Below, piece by piece: positions 64,000 to 64,000 of a stretch of DNA of 64,000 nucleotides. The stretch lies in NCBI GenBank assembly GCA_040384585.1, contig JAZKJD010000007.1:1-64000 (forward strand). The letters are read 5' to 3'. The DNA comes from JAZKJD01 sp040384585. GTDB lineage: Bacteria; Pseudomonadota; Gammaproteobacteria; Diplorickettsiales; Diplorickettsiaceae. The notes under the pieces were generated by a model. That model searched no databases and was not told where the DNA came from. It saw nothing but the letters and a program-made list of their open reading frames with translations. The position numbers and the translations under genes are program-made. Within the stretch, counting starts at the first letter, position 1, and each line of letters starts with the position of its first letter.

Positions 64000-64000
64000 G

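Noticed and set aside
1..64000. CRISPR array or cas genes
   Set aside because: No regularly spaced short direct repeats with unique spacers and no Cas-like proteins were seen.

Overview
The window looks like a chromosome segment of an arthropod-associated, intracellular gammaproteobacterium of the order Legionellales, most like Rickettsiella/Diplorickettsia or other Coxiellaceae. The reasons are the AT-rich backbone with ordinary gammaproteobacterial housekeeping genes (rodA-mltB-rlpA, lgt, zapE, hemH, gpmI, serS), several large unrecognised effector-like proteins, an invasin-type inverse autotransporter, a GH18 chitinase, an animal-type trehalose-6-phosphate synthase, and many decayed insertion sequences and palindromic repeats. 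The genus is inference; no rRNA or other marker is present.

Layout. 1-2900: decayed IS4 transposase, an Rpn-family nuclease and an almost gene-free stretch. 2.9-7.4 kb: a large unknown protein, a DUF1704 metallopeptidase-like protein and a hendecad coiled-coil membrane protein. 7.4-17.6 kb: hemH with a YadGH-type ABC exporter, an alpha/beta hydrolase and zapE, an HU-like protein with a lysine-rich tail, a DUF155/RMD1 protein and L,D-transpeptidase, then the cell-wall operon rodA-mltB-rlpA. 17.6-19.3 kb: two unknown genes, one apparently frameshifted at a G5 tract. 19.6-26.5 kb: GT87-like transferase, lgt, MATE exporter, gpmI, ctpA.

26.5-30.6 kb holds a minus-strand cluster of a LuxI/FeeM-like N-acyltransferase, an S-adenosylhomocysteine-hydrolase-like protein with an altered active site, and a soluble PAS hybrid histidine kinase. 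It could be a small-molecule signal synthesis and sensing system and is one of the two most interesting parts of the window.

31.3-45.5 kb is a ~14-kb integrated element. A 57-bp direct repeat, the 3' part of tRNA-Lys(UUU), lies at both ends (31258-31314 and 45399-45455), and the intact tRNA is at the right end. Inside are a HigBA-like toxin-antitoxin pair, AlpA regulator, tyrosine integrase, a replication and partition-like module (YdaS-ParB-like protein; DnaB_N-AAA helicase), and cargo: a trehalose-6-phosphate synthase strikingly like the arthropod enzyme, a GT4 glycosyltransferase, a HAD phosphatase, a secreted chitinase and a possible Cys-hydrolase effector.

45.6-51.9 kb: IS3 and epmB remnants, a frameshifted inverse autotransporter, a membrane protein, an OPT oligopeptide transporter and serS. 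52.0-64.0 kb: a compact purine operon, purL-purM-purQ(S)-purC-purF-purD-purN/H-purE-purK, visibly richer in G+C than the rest and encoding nearly the whole path from PRPP to IMP (purB not seen). Two palindromic repeat families have inserted in frame into purQ and purD and at the 3' end of purC, resembling the Rickettsia palindromic elements that add peptide segments to working proteins.
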